This document shows positions 5,048 to 6,140 of a stretch of 6,140 nucleotides of DNA, one piece after another. How positions within the stretch are numbered: the stretch's first letter is position 1; every line of letters begins with the position of its first letter. The translations under genes were made by a program, and so were the position numbers. The DNA is from Candidatus Methanomethylophilaceae archaeon. GTDB taxonomy: Archaea > Thermoplasmatota > Thermoplasmata > Methanomassiliicoccales > Methanomethylophilaceae. The notes under the pieces were generated by a model that worked only from the letters and a program-made list of their open reading frames with translations, did no database searches and was not told the DNA's origin. Location: positions 1 to 6,140 of the forward strand of contig DUKW01000049.1 in NCBI GenBank assembly GCA_013329105.1, in the 5' to 3' direction.

Positions 5048-6103
5048 ATGATGGAAATAGGCAATCGGAAGACAGATCATATAAATATTTGCATCAACGA
5101 AAACGTCACTCCGGGGTACTGTTATTGGGATGATATCAAACTAATCCATGAAGCCCTTCCAGAAATCGACATGAGTGAAATAGACACCTCCGTTCAACTG
5201 TTCGGGAAGAGGTTAGAATACCCGTTCATCATCACTGCCATTACTGGGGGGTTCTCTGGTGCAATCAAGATCAATGAAAACCTAGCTGAGGCCTGTGCCA
5301 ACCTTGGTATCGGAATGGGCGTTGGCAGCCAACGAGCTTCCCTTGAGGGGAACGAAAAGAAGAGCTTTGAGATCATCAAAGAATACGATCTCCCGCTGGT
5401 CATAGCCAATGTGGGTGCGCCTCAGTTAATAAAACAGAGAGACAAAACCGCATTCACGGCGGAGATGATAGACGAGGCCATAGAGATGGTAGATGCAGAC
5501 GTGCTTGCTGTGCACCTGAACTTTCTTCAGGAACTGGTACAACCTGAGGGAGATACACGAGCAAAAGGCTGCTACGACCGCGTACGGGAGATATGTCGTG
5601 AACATAGAGTCTTGGCTAAGGAGACGGGGTGCGGGATATCTCGCTCCACAGCAGAGCGCCTAAAGGGTGCTGGTATCATAGGAATAGATGTGGCTGGAAT
5701 GGGAGGAACAAGTTTCTCCGCGGTGGAAATGTACCGAGCCCAAAGGGCTGGAGACTTCTCTCGACAGAGGATAGGGGAGACATTCTTTGACTGGGGGATT
5801 CCTGCTCCCGTCTCAGTTCTATGGGCCAATGTAGGAATACCAATAATAGCCAGTGGTGGTATTAGGAATGGGCTTCATGTGGCCAAGGCCTTAAGCCTTG
5901 GTGCAAGTTGCACAGGTGCCGCCAACGTCGTCCTGAAAGAAGCGACCCTATCTGCCAATGCTGTGGAAGAGAGAATTCAGGATATCATGTCAGAGCTGAA
6001 AACAGCCATGATGCTTACGGGAGCAAAAGATGTGAGGCAAATGACTTCAAGAGAGAAGATCATTACAGGTAAATGCAAAGAATGGGTTCAGAGGTGTGAG
6101 TAA
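5048..6103 (+). CDS. fni: Isopentenyl-diphosphate delta-isomerase, type 2 (FMN-dependent)
   Basis: Interconverts isopentenyl and dimethylallyl diphosphate, using reduced FMN and Mg2+; a TIM-barrel enzyme of the cytoplasm. It takes the product of ipk next door to the allylic primer for prenyl chains of archaeal lipids. From ATG 5048 it has 351 residues, normal for the family. Motifs in order: RKTDHI (7-12, substrate diphosphate), TAITGG (63-68, FMN), GMGVGSQRASLE (89-100), HLNFLQELVQPEGD with His156, Asn158, the catalytic Gln161 and Mg-binding Glu162 (156-169), KETGCGIS (191-198), DVAGMGGTS (214-222), and the FMN phosphate loops SGGIRNG (269-275) and LGASCTGAA (284-292). It is unrelated to the Nudix-type (type 1) isomerase. 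The frame extends to TTG 5018 inside ipk, but the ribosome binding site and family N-termini favour ATG 5048, or ATG 5051 one codon later. The gene is complete. Confidence 0.96.
   Translation: MMEIGNRKTDHINICINENVTPGYCYWDDIKLIHEALPEIDMSEIDTSVQLFGKRLEYPFIITAITGGFSGAIKINENLAEACANLGIGMGVGSQRASLEGNEKKSFEIIKEYDLPLVIANVGAPQLIKQRDKTAFTAEMIDEAIEMVDADVLAVHLNFLQELVQPEGDTRAKGCYDRVREICREHRVLAKETGCGISRSTAERLKGAGIIGIDVAGMGGTSFSAVEMYRAQRAGDFSRQRIGETFFDWGIPAPVSVLWANVGIPIIASGGIRNGLHVAKALSLGASCTGAANVVLKEATLSANAVEERIQDIMSELKTAMMLTGAKDVRQMTSREKIITGKCKEWVQRCE
6091..6096 (+). promoter_or_regulatory. Shine-Dalgarno sequence of the last, partial gene
   Basis: GAGGTG, inside the end of fni, is a strong match to the archaeal anti-Shine-Dalgarno sequence and ends 7 nt before ATG 6104. 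Confidence 0.6.
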
Positions 6104-6140
6104 ATGAATATCGGTGAGATACTCAAGATCCGGGCAAGGG
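6104..6140 (+). CDS. Start of the next operon gene, cut by the window end; possibly a polyprenyl diphosphate synthase
   Basis: An ATG directly abuts the TAA of fni and has a good ribosome binding site, so translation of a third operon gene very likely starts here. Only twelve codons are visible (MNIGEILKIRAR), too few to identify it. In many euryarchaea fni is followed by a geranylgeranyl diphosphate synthase gene or by an RNase J gene. The visible residues suit the helical, charged N-terminus of a prenyl synthase better than RNase J, but this rests mainly on context. Confidence 0.55.
   Translation, partial: MNIGEILKIRAR

Noticed and set aside
1..6140. CRISPR array, insertion sequence, attachment site or defence system
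   Set aside because: No regularly spaced direct repeats, terminal inverted repeats, transposase, integrase or nuclease genes are seen; nearly all DNA is accounted for by housekeeping genes on one strand.

Overview
The window looks like a compact, gene-dense piece of an archaeal chromosome, euryarchaeal and most likely in or near the Thermoplasmata (a Methanomassiliicoccales-type methanogen is my best guess; this is inference). The evidence is an archaeal nascent-polypeptide-associated complex (NAC) gene, isopentenyl phosphate kinase beside a type 2 IPP isomerase, an archaeal-type glutamine synthetase, a free-standing 5S rRNA gene, and TATA-box promoters placed about 28 nt upstream of start codons. 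Base composition is intermediate, and I see no transposase, integrase, CRISPR array, tRNA or other mark of mobile DNA. All genes are on the + strand.

Layout: (1) 20-1189, AlaX-L, a free-standing alanyl-tRNA editing hydrolase. (2) 1190-1345, a spacer with a small inverted repeat, a T-run and the glnA promoter. (3) 1346-2695, type I glutamine synthetase, followed by a pyrimidine-rich terminator. (4) 2776-3362, a two-gene unit of NAC and the hydrogenase maturation chaperone HypC; the hypC ribosome binding site overlaps the NAC stop codon. (5) 3421-3541, 5S rRNA with its own promoter and a short T-run behind it. (6) 3609-4190, an unrecognised protein with one N-terminal membrane helix and a soluble helical part. 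(7) 4276-6103, ipk and fni, one base apart, followed directly by the first codons of another gene that runs off the end and may continue the isoprenoid operon.

The genes are mostly housekeeping: tRNA proofreading, nitrogen assimilation, nascent-chain handling, hydrogenase maturation, ribosomal RNA, and supply and isomerisation of IPP for archaeal ether lipids. A consistent pattern is that first genes of transcription units (NAC, ipk, probably the 193-residue protein) start about 28 nt after the centre of a TATA-like box with no Shine-Dalgarno sequence, so they are probably leaderless. Internal genes (hypC, fni, the last partial gene) have clear Shine-Dalgarno sequences. This moves several starts downstream of the longest reading frame.

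I do not see a convincing undescribed system. The points most worth a second look are the 193-residue membrane protein, the solitary 5S gene, a Thr at the glutamine synthetase position that is the feedback-inhibition Arg in Bacillus, and the hypC-NAC coupling.
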